Below, piece by piece: positions 40,106-49,807 of a stretch of DNA of 64,000 bases. The notes below the pieces were generated by a model, which saw only the letters and a list, made by a program, of their open reading frames with translations, was not told the origin of the DNA and did not search any database. The stretch comes from Myxococcales bacterium (GTDB lineage Bacteria > Myxococcota_A > Polyangia > Polyangiales > JADJMO01). Location of the stretch: positions 62,001 through 126,000 of the forward strand of contig JADJMO010000006.1 in the NCBI GenBank assembly GCA_016709545.1, given 5' to 3'. Numbering within the stretch: the first letter of the stretch is position 1; the number at the start of each line of letters is the position of its first letter. Position numbers and translations under genes: made by a program.

Positions 40106-41228
40106 CCGACGCGGGGCTCCCCTACCGCGAAGGGTTCCCGCGCGCGCGTCGCGTCGTCGTCAAGATCGGCTCGCGCACGCTCGCGAGCGACCCCGAGGTG
40201 TACGCGCGGCTCGCCCGCGTGATCGCCGCGCGCCCACCGGGCGGGGTGATCGTCGTGAGCTCGGGCGCCATCGCCCTCGGTCTGCAGGTGCTCGGCTGGA
40301 AGTCGCGCCCGCGCGAGATGGCCAAGCTGCAGGCCGCCGCCGCGGCAGGCCAGAGCGCGCTGATGCGCCGCTGGGAGCAGGCGTTCTCCGGGGAGAAGCG
40401 CGCGGTCGCGCAGGTGCTGCTCACCCACGCCGACCTCGCCGACCGCGCCCGCGCCAACAACGCGCGCGCCGCGCTCGACGCGCTGCTCGAGGCCGGCGCC
40501 ATCCCGATCATCAACGAGAACGACACGGTCGCCGTCGACGAGATCAAGTTCGGCGACAACGACCAGCTCGCCGCGCTGGTCTCGGCGATGGTCGGGGCCG
40601 ACCTGCTCGTGCTCCTGTCCGACGTCGCGGGGCTCCTCGACCGCGAGGGCCAGCGGGTCTCGGTCGTGCACGACGTGGAGCGCGAGGCGTTGCCGCTGGT
40701 CGGGGTCGCGCCCGTCGAGCAGGGGCGCGTGAGCGTGGGCACGGGGGCATGGCGTCCAAGCTCGAGGCGGCGCGGCGCGGCGCGATGGCCGGCGCGGCGG
40801 TCGTGATCGCGGACGCGCGCTCCGCCGACGGCCTGGCCCAGGTGCTCGCCGGGCACGACGTCGGCACCCTGGTCACCCCCGACCGCGACCCGCTCGCCGC
40901 GCGCAAGCACTGGATCCTGTTCACCTTGCGACCGCGTGGCGCGCTGATCGTCGACGCCGGCGCCGCCAAGGCCCTGATCGAGCGCGGGGGCAGCCTGCTC
41001 GCGGTGGGCGTGCTCGGCGTGCGCGGCGCGTTCGGCGCGGGCGACGCGGTGCAGGTCCTCGACCCGACGGGCCACGAGATCGGCCGGGGTCTCGCGGCGA
41101 TCGGCGCCATGGACCTCGTCCGGGTCGCCGGCAAGCGCGGGGCCGACGTCGAGGCCACCATCGGTCGCCCGCTCGACGCCGTGGTCCACCGCGACGATCT
41201 GGTCGTCCACAAGGAAAGCCGGGCCTGA
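40102..41228 (+). CDS. proB: Glutamate 5-kinase (single-base deletion as sequenced)
   Basis: First step of proline synthesis: ATP-dependent phosphorylation of glutamate to gamma-glutamyl phosphate. Amino-acid kinase domain: VVVKIGSRTL, VIVVSSGAIALGLQVLGW, IPIINENDTVAVDEIKFGDN and LLVLLSDVAGLLD. A C-terminal PUA domain (LRPRGALIVDAGAAKALIER) completes a 375-residue protein. One G is missing from the run before ATGGCGTCCAAG near 40745; the reading VGTGGMASKLEAA is restored by adding it back. This break in a biosynthetic gene is a strong sign of sequencing error. proA lies about 870 bp downstream. Confidence 0.9.
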
Positions 41229-41257
41229 AGACACCACTCGGTGTGCGCTTCGCGATT

Positions 41258-41475
41258 CCCCCGGGCTGAAGCCCGGGGCACCGACAGCACCGCAAGCCCG
41301 GGGCCTGAAGCCCCGGGCTCCACGCCCTCGATGGCTGGCTGGACGCCATCGCTGCTGACACAGTGCAGAGGGGAGTTCCGCCCGTCTCACGCCACGTCGA
41401 GCCCGGGGTTCATGTCCCGGGCTTCAGCCGCCGTCGGTGCCCCGGGCTTCAGCCGCTTCAGCCCGGGGGAAGCCC
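41258..41475. repeat. Dispersed palindromic intergenic repeats (REP-like)
   Basis: Copies of CCCGGGCTGAAGCCCGGGG at 41260-41278, with the flank CACCGACAGC, and GCCCGGGGCCTGAAGCCCC near 41296. Partial copies in the opposite orientation (CCCGGGCTTCAGCC) follow at about 41417-41470. The same 32-bp core recurs near 54873. The rest of this roughly 315-bp gap holds no gene. Confidence 0.65.
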
Positions 41476-41543
41476 GATCTGACGGAGAGAGGCGCCCTCG
41501 CGTGACGCGGGAACCTCCCGGCCGTACGCTTGTCTCACCCTCG

Positions 41544-42036
41544 ATGCGCCACGAAGGCACCGCCGCCGCCGTGCTCGCGCTGGGGCTGGGCATCGGCCTC
41601 GCCCTGGTGGTCGACCTGTCGTCGCCCCGCAAGGACGGCGGACACGCCTCCACCACCGCCCCCGGCCTGCAGAAGGGCGAAGACCTCGCCACGCGCATGG
41701 AGGCCCAGATCGCGGCCGGCGCCCCCGGGGGTCGCGCTGGCCCTCGAGGCGAGCGCCCCCCTCGAGGCGCGCAACTCCGCGGCGGTGTCGGCGGCGCGGG
41801 CGCGCGCGCAGTTCGAGATGGGCAACGCGCCGGTCGCGCTCGAGACGGTGCGCACCGCCCTCCGCATCTGCGCCGTGACCGAGGGCTGCTCGCACGGCGA
41901 GCGCGCCTCGCTGGCCCGGCTCGACCTCGTGTTCGGAGCGCTCGTGGGCGCGGGCATCGTGGATCCCCGCAAGAACCCCGCGCGGGTGGACGAGACCTTG
42001 CGCAACCTGCTCCGCCCGGCCGCCTTCACGCGGTAG
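41544..42036 (+). CDS. Membrane-anchored hypothetical protein (frameshifted)
   Basis: N-terminal signal anchor AAAVLALGLGIGLALVVDLS after MRHEGT. After a one-base insertion in a C/G run near 41735 the protein continues VALALEASAPLEARNSAAVS, FEMGNAPVALETVRTALRIC and ends DETLRNLLRPAAFTR, a helical region that may hold one TPR-like unit. It sits between proB and proA. Function unknown. Confidence 0.5.
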
Positions 42037-42098
42037 GAGAGCGGCGGCCCGTTCCAGGCCGTTTCCACGCTGGCCCCGATTCATACTAGCCTCCGCCG

Positions 42099-43370
42099 GT
42101 GACCGACCCCGCCGCCGATGTCCGCGCCCGCGCCCTCCGCGCGAAGGTGGCCTCGCGCGCGCTGCGGACCGCATCGTCGGCCACCAAGAACCGCGCGCTG
42201 CACGCGATCGCCGCGCGCCTGCGGGCCAGCGTCGGGGCGCTCCGCGAGGCCAACGCCGAAGACCTCGTCTCGGCGCGCGCCGCCGGCCTCTCCGAGGCCA
42301 TGATCGACCGCCTCACCCTGACCGACGTCGGCATCCAGGGCATTGCCCGCGCGGTCGAGGAGATCGCTGCGCTCCCCGACCCGGTGGGCTCGGTGAGCGA
42401 CCTCGTGCAGCGCCCGAGCGGCATCGTCGTCGGTCGCATGCGCGTGCCGCTCGGCGTCGTCGGGATGATCTACGAGTCGCGCCCCAACGTCACGGTGGAC
42501 GCGGCCGCGCTGTGCCTCAAGTCGGGCAACGCCACCGTGCTCCGCGGCGGCAAGGAGGCCGTGCGCTCCAACGAGGCGCTCCTCGCGTGCGTGCACGGCG
42601 GCCTCGTCGACGCGGGGCTCCCGGCCGACGCCGTCGTCGCCGTCCCGCCCCACGACCGCGAGACCACCAAGGCCCTGCTCGGCCTCGTCGGCGTGCTCGA
42701 CGTGGTCATCCCGCGCGGCGGCGAGGGCCTCGTGCGCTTCGTCGCGGAGCACGCGCGCGTGCCGGTGATCGCGCACTTCCAGGGCGTCTGTCACCTCTAC
42801 GTCGACGAGGGCGGCGACCCGGCGAACGCCTCCGATCTCGTGGTCGACGGCAAGTCGCGCCCCGGCGTCTGCAACGCGCTCGAGTGCCTGCTCGTGCACG
42901 AGAGCGGCGCCGCGGCCCTGCTGCCGGCGCTCGACGCGCGGCTCGCCGAGCTCGGCATCGAGGTCCGGGCCGACGAGCGCGCGCGCGCCCTCATGCCGCA
43001 CGCAGTGCCCGCGACCGACGGCGATTTCGGCCGTGAGTTCCTGGCGAAAATCCTCGCGGTGCGCGTCGTGCGCTCGCTCGACGAGGCGCTCGACCACATC
43101 GCGCGCTTCGGCAGCAACCACACCGAGGCCATCGTCACGCCGTCGTACGCGAACGCCGATCGCTTCCTGCACGAGGTCGACGCCTCGTGCGTGCTCGTCA
43201 ACGCCTCCACCCGCTTCAACGACGGCGGAGAGCTCGGCCTCGGCGCCGAGCTCGGCATCGCGACGACCAAGCTCCACGCCTACGGGCCGATGGGGCTCCG
43301 AGAGCTGACCACCCAGAAGTGGATCGTGTACGGACACGGAGAGCGGCGCGGCTCCGCGCCAAGGAGCTGA
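42099..43370 (+). CDS. proA: Gamma-glutamyl phosphate reductase
   Basis: Second step of proline synthesis, NADPH-dependent reduction of gamma-glutamyl phosphate to the semialdehyde. ALDH-fold, 423 residues, GTG start. Signatures: RVPLGVVGMIYESRPNVTVD, CLKSGNATVLRGGKEAVRSN, the nucleophilic Cys in KSRPGVCNALE, and the end NDGGELGLGAELGIATTKLH with YGPMGLRELTTQKW. Intact frame. The stop lies 3 bp before the TTG of rsfS, and AAGGAG sits inside the proA end. Confidence 0.93.
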   Translation: MTDPAADVRARALRAKVASRALRTASSATKNRALHAIAARLRASVGALREANAEDLVSARAAGLSEAMIDRLTLTDVGIQGIARAVEEIAALPDPVGSVSDLVQRPSGIVVGRMRVPLGVVGMIYESRPNVTVDAAALCLKSGNATVLRGGKEAVRSNEALLACVHGGLVDAGLPADAVVAVPPHDRETTKALLGLVGVLDVVIPRGGEGLVRFVAEHARVPVIAHFQGVCHLYVDEGGDPANASDLVVDGKSRPGVCNALECLLVHESGAAALLPALDARLAELGIEVRADERARALMPHAVPATDGDFGREFLAKILAVRVVRSLDEALDHIARFGSNHTEAIVTPSYANADRFLHEVDASCVLVNASTRFNDGGELGLGAELGIATTKLHAYGPMGLRELTTQKWIVYGHGERRGSAPRS

Positions 43371-43373
43371 GTT

Positions 43374-44270
43374 TTGGCGACGAAGAAGAAGCCCGCGGCG
43401 AAGAAATCGGGACGTCCCACCATCGGGTCGTCCCACAAGCGGCCAGCCGGAGGCGGACCGAAGACCGGCGCCAAGCGTCCGGCCCGCCCGGCCCGCGATG
43501 GCGCGCCGTCCAGCAAGACTCGCCCCGGCGGCGCCGCAGGGCGCACGCGACGCACGGGGGCCGCAGGGGGCGGCGAGGAGCGCGACGAGCGTCCCTCGGC
43601 CAAGAAGTCGAGTCGACCGAGCGGCGCGCGGCCCGGGGCCCGTCCCGGCGCGGGTCGTGCTGGTGGGGATCGTCCGGGGGCCGGTCGGCCGGGTGCAGGT
43701 CGTCCGGGCGCGGGTCGCCCCGGCGCCGATCGTCCCGCGGGTCGTCCGGGTGCGGGTCGTCCCGCCGCGGGTCGTGCTGGCGTGGGTCGTCCGTCGGCCG
43801 ACAAGCCGAGCGCGGCGCGCGCGCCCAAGAAGCCCAAGGGCCTGCGCACCAAGGCGCCGCTGCCCGAGCCCGCGCGCAAGGTACAGCGTCCGCCCCGCGC
43901 GCCGGGCGAGACCGCGTCGGCCGACGTGCTCGCGATCGCGCAGACCGCGGCCCGCGCGGCGTCCGACAAGAAGGCGGTCGACGTGCGCGGCTACGACGTC
44001 TCCGGCCGCGTCGACTACGCCGACGTGCTCGTGCTCATGAGCGGGCGCAGCGACCGCCACGTCGCTGCCATCGCCGACGCCATCGAGGCCGCGCTCTCCG
44101 AGCAGACCCCGAAGCGCAAGCCGATCATGGTCGAGGGTCGCCCGCAGTCGACCTGGATCGTGCTCGACTACGGCGATCTCGTCGCGCACGTGTTCCAGGA
44201 GGAGGCCCGCAGTCACTATGACCTCGACGGCATCTGGACCGACGCCCGGAAGCTCACCTTCGAGCTCTGA
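43374..44270 (+). CDS. rsfS: Ribosomal silencing factor RsfS with a long basic low-complexity N-terminal extension
   Basis: The last roughly 120 residues are a complete RsfS domain (AIAQTAARAASDKKAVDVRG, YADVLVLMSGRSDRHVAAIA, STWIVLDYGDLVAHVF, YDLDGIWTDARKLTFEL), which binds uL14 and blocks subunit joining. The first 170 or so residues are an Arg/Gly/Pro/Ala/Lys-rich stretch with repeats of GRPGA, ending KPKGLRTKAPLPEPARK. TTG start 7 nt after AAGGAG. Ordinary RsfS proteins are about 110-130 residues, so the extension is unusual. It may bind rRNA, or may be partly an artefact of the chosen start. Confidence 0.8.
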   Translation: MATKKKPAAKKSGRPTIGSSHKRPAGGGPKTGAKRPARPARDGAPSSKTRPGGAAGRTRRTGAAGGGEERDERPSAKKSSRPSGARPGARPGAGRAGGDRPGAGRPGAGRPGAGRPGADRPAGRPGAGRPAAGRAGVGRPSADKPSAARAPKKPKGLRTKAPLPEPARKVQRPPRAPGETASADVLAIAQTAARAASDKKAVDVRGYDVSGRVDYADVLVLMSGRSDRHVAAIADAIEAALSEQTPKRKPIMVEGRPQSTWIVLDYGDLVAHVFQEEARSHYDLDGIWTDARKLTFEL

Positions 44271-44424
44271 TCCGAGCGACGCGTTCGAGCGCGGGCTCGC
44301 GACGGCGCGGGCTCGCCTCGGCGTGTCCCCCCTCGTCGGCGACACCCGCGAGGCGCGGGCGCGCGCGCTGGCCGAGGCGCTGGTCTCGCTGCGCCGCGCG
44401 GTGGAGGCGGGTGTCCTCGGATGA
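44218..44424 (+). CDS. Small hypothetical protein overlapping rsfS
   Basis: ATG at 44218 gives 68 residues; the first 17 overlap the end of rsfS. The unique part is helical (DAFERGLATARARLGVSPLV, RALAEALVSLRRAVEAG). The stop overlaps the next ATG (ATGA). The overlap part is probably not conserved, so a later non-ATG start is possible. Function unknown. Confidence 0.35.
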   Translation: MTSTASGPTPGSSPSSSDPSDAFERGLATARARLGVSPLVGDTREARARALAEALVSLRRAVEAGVLG

Positions 44425-45039
44425 GCGTCCGCATCCTGCCCGCGGGGAGCGTCGACGCTCGTCGGATCGATCCCCCTGCCACGCCGACGGTCGCGCGCAT
44501 CCCCGCCGAGGTCGTCGAGGCCGAGGCGTGCGCGCGCGCGATCGTCGCGGCGGCGCAGGCGTCGGCCGAAGCCGTGCGCGCCGAGGCCGCTGCACAAGGC
44601 CTCGCCGAGGGGCGCGCCGAGGCGGCCGCGTTGCTGCTCTCGCTCCGGGCCGAAGAGGCCGGTCGCGGCGCGCGGTTGACCGAGCTCGTCACCATGGCGG
44701 CCGGGGTCGTCGCCGAGCGCCTGCTCGGGGAGGCGCTCCGCGCCGACGACGCCGCGCTGCTCGCCTGGGCCCGCCACTCGCTCGCGGTGTTCTCCCGCGC
44801 GCGGACGCGTGCTGTTGCGGGTCCACCCCGAGACCGAGGCGCGCTTGCGGCCGCGCCTCGACGCCCTCTTGCCCGGTCGAGACACGGTCTTCGAATTGCT
44901 GCCAGATCCTGCCATCGACCCGCTCGCCCTCGTGGTCTCGGCCGACAGCGGCGAGGCGCGCGTCGAGCTCACCGTGCAGATCGAGGCGCTCCTGCGGTCG
45001 CTCGCGCCCCTCCTCGCGAGCGAGGTCCGCGGTGGATGA
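44421..45039 (+). CDS. FliH/SctL-like stator protein (frameshifted)
   Basis: N-terminal segment MSVRILPAGSVDARRIDPPA, then a long Ala/Glu coiled coil (EAEACARAIVAAAQASAEAV). After a one-base shift near 44810 it ends VLLRVHPETEARLRPRLD, DTVFELLPDPAIDPLALVV and RVELTVQIEALLRSL. The VHPE segment plus the acidic beta-hairpin is the usual C-terminal domain of type III secretion SctL and flagellar FliH. No other secretion gene is visible, so it is an orphan. Coupled to a site-2 protease by overlap. Confidence 0.55.
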
Positions 45040-45964
45040 CGCCGCGGTGGAGGCCGCCGACGAGGCTCCGTCGAAGCAGCGGATCGGGCTGCCGCTCCTC
45101 CTGTTCCTCGCCACCATCGTCACCACGTTCCACGCCGGCAACGCCTTCGTGGAGCACGGCACGCACCCGCTGCGGGGGTGGGTGTTCGCCGTGCCGTTCC
45201 TCGCGATCCTCACGACCCACGAGCTCGGGCACTGGTTGCTCGCGCGCCGCCACCGCATCGCCACCTCGCTGCCGCACTTCATCCCGTTCCCGCTCGGGTT
45301 CGGCACGTTCGGCGCGGTGATCGGCATGCGGGGGCGCATCCGCACCCGCGACGCGCTGTTCGACGTCGGCGCCTCCGGTCCGCTCGCCGGGCTGCTCGTG
45401 GCCATCCCGGTGCTGGTCGTCGGGCTCAAGCTGTCGCGCGTGCTGCCCTCGAGCCCCGGCGGGATCGACGAGGGGCAGTCGCTGCTCTACCTCGCCATCA
45501 AGTGGCTCGTCTTCGGCAAGTTCCCGCCGGGCCACGACGTGTACCTGCACCCCACCGCGTTCGCCGGGTGGGCGGGGCTCTACATGACGATGCTGAACCT
45601 GCTCCCCATCGGGCAGCTCGACGGCGGGCACGTGGCCTACGCGCTGTTCGGCGAGCGGCAGGATCGCATCGCGCGCCTCGTGCACCGCGCTCTCTTGCCG
45701 CTCGCGGTGCTCGTCCCCGCCTACCTCGTCTTCCGCGCGCGCCAGGCCCACGTGCCGTGGGGCGAGGCGCTGAGCCAGGATCTCCCGGGCGGCATCAACT
45801 GGATCATCTGGTGGCTCCTGCTGCGCGCGATGACCCGCCGGGGCAACCACCCGCCGGTCGAGCCCGGCAGCGTGCTCTCTCCGCGGCGTCGCGTCCTCGC
45901 CATGGGTACGCTCGTGCTCTTCGTGCTGCTCTTCGTCCCCATCGCCCAGTCGATCCATCGATGA
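45032..45964 (+). CDS. Site-2 protease family (M50) membrane metalloprotease
   Basis: Zinc metalloprotease within the membrane: H-E-x-x-H in LTTHELGHWLLARRH and the third ligand motif in LNLLPIGQLDGGHVAYALFG. At least six helices are visible. GTG start overlapping the preceding gene by 8 bp, 310 residues. No PDZ domain. The stop is coupled to the PHP lipoprotein gene (ATGA). Such proteases release regulators by intramembrane cleavage; no partner is evident here. Confidence 0.8.
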   Translation: MDDAAVEAADEAPSKQRIGLPLLLFLATIVTTFHAGNAFVEHGTHPLRGWVFAVPFLAILTTHELGHWLLARRHRIATSLPHFIPFPLGFGTFGAVIGMRGRIRTRDALFDVGASGPLAGLLVAIPVLVVGLKLSRVLPSSPGGIDEGQSLLYLAIKWLVFGKFPPGHDVYLHPTAFAGWAGLYMTMLNLLPIGQLDGGHVAYALFGERQDRIARLVHRALLPLAVLVPAYLVFRARQAHVPWGEALSQDLPGGINWIIWWLLLRAMTRRGNHPPVEPGSVLSPRRRVLAMGTLVLFVLLFVPIAQSIHR

Positions 45965-48000
45965 AGCGCTGGCTGCTCCTCGCCGCGCTGCTCGCCACGG
46001 GCTGCAAGAAGCACCGCGTCGACGCGGGCGGCGTCCAGGCGGCCACCACGCCCGAGGCCAAGGTGCTGGAGCTCACCCGCGGCGATCTCTCCGTCGTCTA
46101 CCGCGCCGGCGAGGGCGCGCAGGCCGGCGGGCGCCTCGAGGTGCGCAAGGGCGCCGTGCACGCCGCGCCGGTGGTGGTCGATCTACGGGTCGACGGTGAC
46201 GAGGCGGCGGTGATCGAGCGCAGGGTCGACGTCGAGAACGGCGTCGCCGTGCTGCGCGAGAAGCTCCGTGGCGACGTCGTCCTCACGATCCTCGCGGCCG
46301 ACGACGGGGCGGCCCTGCGGCTCGTCGGGCCTTTGGGGCGCCGCGCGGTGATGGCGCTCCGCCTCGCGCGCAGCTTCGACCTCACGCTCGACCGCGGCGC
46401 GCCGTTGCCGCCCGGCCCGCTCGTCCCGTCGACGAAGACGGCCTATTTCGCCGTCGAGGGGGGCAACGGTCACCTCGTCACGGCGGGCCGTCCGGCGCTC
46501 GACGTGGCCGCGGCCTCGCAGATCGTCGCGACGACGGGCGTGGACGGTGACCGCGCGATCGACCTCTGGGTGGGCCTCGCGCTGGTGCCCGATCTGCGCA
46601 CGGCGCTCGCGCGGGGTGCCGCGCTGGCCGGCGTCCCTGCGCGCACCGCGGCGGCGATCGCGATGGAGCCGCGCGACCCGACGACGACCGCGTTCCTCGC
46701 CGCGCGCCTCTACGCGGAGGGCCCCGCGGGCGCGGCGCCGATCGTGCTCGATCCGATCCGCGAGTCCGAGCCCACCATGCCGATCGTCGACCTCACGACC
46801 CCGCGCATGGTGCTGCCGCTCACCCCGGGCCGCTGGACGCTGCGCGCGACGCGGGGCCCCGGGTTCGGGGTGGGCAAGCGCGTCGTCGACGTGAAGGAGG
46901 GCGACGCGCTGCGGGTGCCGCTCGATCTGATGCCCGAGGGGGCGGTGCGCGAGCACACCGTGGCCTGCGACCTGCACGTGCACGCGCGCCCGAGCTTCGA
47001 CGCCAAGCGCGTCTCGTACGAGGACCGCGTGCGCTCGCTGGTGGCGGTGGGCATCGAGTGCGCCGCGGCCACCGAGCACGACGTCGTCGGCGACCACGGC
47101 CCCGCGGCGGCCGCGCTCGGCCTCGATCTGCGCGCGATGAAGGGCGTGGAGCTCACCACGCTGAGCCCCGCGTTCGGCCACTTCAACGTCTACCCGTGGC
47201 CCGACGGCGCGCCGGTCCCGAAGACCAAGGCCACGCTCCCGACCACGCTGTTCGACGCCATGCACGCGCTCCCCGGTGAGCACGTGATCCAGGTGAACCA
47301 CCCGCGCGCGCTGCTGCAAGACGGGAGCACCATCGGCTACTTCGAGGCGCAGGCGGTCGACAAGAAGACGGGCGCGACGCCCGCCAAGGGGTTCCGGCGC
47401 GACTACGACGCGCTCGAGCTGTTCAACGGCTTCGACCTCGACCGGCCTGCGGCGGTGCACGCGCTGATCGAGGAGTGGATCACCATGCTCGATCGCGGCG
47501 AGGTGCACACCGCCACCGGCTCCTCGGACTCGCACAAGCTCACCGTGCCTTGGGCCGGGTTCCCGCGGACGATGGTGGAGGTCGGGCCCGAGTTCCGCCC
47601 GAGCGGGCGGCCGATCTCGGCGATCGTCGCCGCGCTCAAGGCCGGCAAGGCGTGGGTGACCAGCGGGCCGATCGTCGACGTGCACGTGGGCGAGGCGGGC
47701 ATCGGCGGCGCGGTGAAGGCGCCCTCGAAGGCGCGCGTCGTCGTGCACCCGAGCAGCTGGCAGTCGGCGCCGCGGGTGTGGGTGCGGCTCGGCCCGAAGG
47801 TGATCGCCGACGCGACCCTCGCGCTCGATCCGCTGCGTGGCTACGTGCTCGAGGTGCCGGTGCCCGAGGTCGACAAGCGCACCGCGCTGGTGGTGATCGT
47901 CGAGACGGAGGTCGTCGGCGACGGCGTGGGCCTCTTCGGGTTCCGGCGCGCGATCGCCTTCACCAACCCCGTGTGGATCGACCCCCGGAGCAAGCCATGA
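45961..48000 (+). CDS. Lipoprotein with PHP-type metallohydrolase domain (CehA/McbA-like)
   Basis: 679 residues. Lipobox LLAALLATGC. The first half is beta-rich, ending in a carbohydrate-binding or Ig-like domain. The second half is a PHP domain: metal site 1 in ACDLHVHARPSFDAKRVSYE, the ATEHD motif, INHPRA-like VIQVNHPRAL and TGSSDSHK. Anchored to the outer or inner membrane and facing the periplasm; likely a phosphoesterase or related hydrolase, substrate unknown. Intact. Ends coupled to the nucleotidyltransferase ATG (ATGA). Confidence 0.75.
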   Translation: MKRWLLLAALLATGCKKHRVDAGGVQAATTPEAKVLELTRGDLSVVYRAGEGAQAGGRLEVRKGAVHAAPVVVDLRVDGDEAAVIERRVDVENGVAVLREKLRGDVVLTILAADDGAALRLVGPLGRRAVMALRLARSFDLTLDRGAPLPPGPLVPSTKTAYFAVEGGNGHLVTAGRPALDVAAASQIVATTGVDGDRAIDLWVGLALVPDLRTALARGAALAGVPARTAAAIAMEPRDPTTTAFLAARLYAEGPAGAAPIVLDPIRESEPTMPIVDLTTPRMVLPLTPGRWTLRATRGPGFGVGKRVVDVKEGDALRVPLDLMPEGAVREHTVACDLHVHARPSFDAKRVSYEDRVRSLVAVGIECAAATEHDVVGDHGPAAAALGLDLRAMKGVELTTLSPAFGHFNVYPWPDGAPVPKTKATLPTTLFDAMHALPGEHVIQVNHPRALLQDGSTIGYFEAQAVDKKTGATPAKGFRRDYDALELFNGFDLDRPAAVHALIEEWITMLDRGEVHTATGSSDSHKLTVPWAGFPRTMVEVGPEFRPSGRPISAIVAALKAGKAWVTSGPIVDVHVGEAGIGGAVKAPSKARVVVHPSSWQSAPRVWVRLGPKVIADATLALDPLRGYVLEVPVPEVDKRTALVVIVETEVVGDGVGLFGFRRAIAFTNPVWIDPRSKP

Positions 48001-48848
48001 CCATCGCCGGATTCGTGCTCGCCGCGGGCCTCGGCACCCGCATCTCGGTGCTGAGCGTGCGCGTGCCCAAGCCGCTCTTGCCGGTCGGGGACACGACCCC
48101 GCTCGCCGCAGCCGTCGCGCGCCTCTGGGACGCGGGTGCGCGCACGATCGTGGCCAACGCCGCGCACCTGCCGGAGCAGGTCGTCGCCGCGGGACTGCGG
48201 CTCGGGATCGAGGTGGTGGTCGAGAGGGATGGCCCGCTCGGCACGGCGGGGGGCCTCGCGCACGCGCGCAGTGCGCTGGGCAGCGGGCCGGTGCTGATCT
48301 GGAACGGCGACGTGGTCGCGGACCTCGATCCGGCGCCGCTGGTCCCCGCGGGCCTCGAGCTCGCGCGGCTCGCGGTGCGCGACGTCGGCGCGGCCGGCAC
48401 CGGCAACGTCGGGCTCGACGCCGAGGGGCGCGTGGTGCGGCTGCGCAAGCAGTCGTTCGGCGTGGAGGCGCGAGGCGCGCACTACGCCGCGGTGATGGGC
48501 CTCTCGCCGGAGGGTGTTCGAGGGGCGCCGACGCGCGGGTGTCTGGTGGGGGATCTCCTGATCCCCGCGCTGGCCGCGGGCGCCGACGTGCGCGCGGTGG
48601 TCACGACCGGGCTGTGGCACGACATCGGCGACCTCGCGAGCTACTTCGCGGCCAACCTCGCGCGCCCCTACGTGTCGCCGATCGCTCGGGTGACGCCGGG
48701 GATCGACGTGCGCCGCGTGGTGCTCGGCGACGAGGCGCTGGTGGGGGGCCACGGCCTGCTGGACGAGGTGGTCGCGTGGCCGAAGGCGCGCCTGATGGCC
48801 CCCCTCCGCCGCGCGATCGTCACGCCGGATCAGGTGCTGGAGGTGTGA
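47998..48848 (+). CDS. Nucleotidyltransferase (sugar-phosphate type)
   Basis: 283 residues, NTP-transferase fold: FVLAAGLGTRISVLSVRVPKPLL at the start is the nucleotide-binding signature. GTAGGLAHARSALG and VLIWNGDVVADLD follow, the latter giving the metal-binding Asp. The end has GLWHDIGDLASYFAANL. Related to MurNAc-1-P uridylyltransferase MurU and mannose-1-P guanylyltransferases; the exact sugar cannot be told. Convergent with the next gene, sharing no promoter. Confidence 0.75.
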
Positions 48849-49807
48849 TCACTTCACGTGCGTGGCCCACCACGCGGCCACCTCGGGGCTCGCCGCGAAG
48901 CCGCGCGCGAGGACGAGGCCGTGGGTGCGCAGCGCGTCCCGGGCGATCGCGCGCAGGCCGAGCGTGTCGAGCGCGTCGCCGACCGTGCCCTTGCCGAGAT
49001 CGGCGAGCACGGCCTCGACCTCGCCGCGGACGGCTTCGCGCAGCTCCTTGCGCGCGAGGTTGTGGGCGACCACTTGCTGCACGTAGCCCTGGATGAGCTC
49101 GTGGGGGCCTTCTTCACCGTCTCGGCCGCCTTCGACTCCTTGGTCTCGAGGAACTTGAGGAAGGCCTTCTTGCGGCGCTTGCCGAGGGCCTCGGCCGTCG
49201 CCGGGTCGGCGAGCTGCTTGGCGATGCGCGCCTGCAGCGCCTCGACCGAGCCGTCGACGAACTCGCGCACCTTGTCCTGCAGCTGCTCGGCGAGGCCGCC
49301 GAGGAGCGACTTGCCGGCGGCGCCGAACGCGCGCGCGCCGAGGCCGATCGCGCCCCGGAGCCCACCCCCGCCGCTGCTGCCACTGCTGCCACTGCTGCCA
49401 CTGCTGCCAGCGTTGCTCACGCGGGTGATGAAGCTCTGGAGCTGCTCGCGCAGCATCTCGCGCACGGCGTCGCGCACGCCCTCCGAGGCCACCACCTCGT
49501 CGATCAGCTTCTGCGGGATGGGCGCGGGCTTGCCGAGCTCGGCGGCGATGGCGTCCTTGAGGGGCTCGGGGAGCCACACGCTCAGGGTGAGCGTGCTCGC
49601 GGCCGCGCGGGCGACCAGGCGCTCCCGGCTCGGCGTGACCCAGCGCTGCAGCACGCGCGTGACGACCGAGGGGTCGTGGGTCGCGTCGATGGCGGCGAGG
49701 ACCTCGTCCACGTCGACGACCTCGCCGAACGGGCGGTCGCACAGGTAGTCGAAGCCGAGGTCGCAGAGGGCGGTGAGGGCGGCGTCGTCGAAGGTGGGGA
49801 TGCTCAT
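48849..49807 (-). CDS. Hypothetical protein with Ser/Gly linker (frameshifted)
   Basis: About 319 residues. N-terminal helical domain (ALTALCDLGFDYLCDRPFGE, RERLVARAAASTLTLSVWLP). Then a Gly/Ser linker, encoded by a 9-bp microsatellite (CTGCTGCCA repeats, 49375-49409). Then a second helical part (LAEQLQDKVREFVDGSVEAL). A one-base shift lies near 49110, after which HELIQGYVQQVVAHNLARKE continues and ends EVAAWWATHVK. No family is recognised. The ATG overlaps the upstream lipoprotein stop (ATGA). Confidence 0.6.

Noticed and set aside
42081..44972. 963-codon minus-strand frame
   Set aside because: Antisense to proA, rsfS and the FliH-like gene; no domain visible and low-complexity content.
49375..49409. 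Microsatellite as a phase-variation switch
   Set aside because: The unit is 9 bp, so copy changes keep the frame and only alter linker length.
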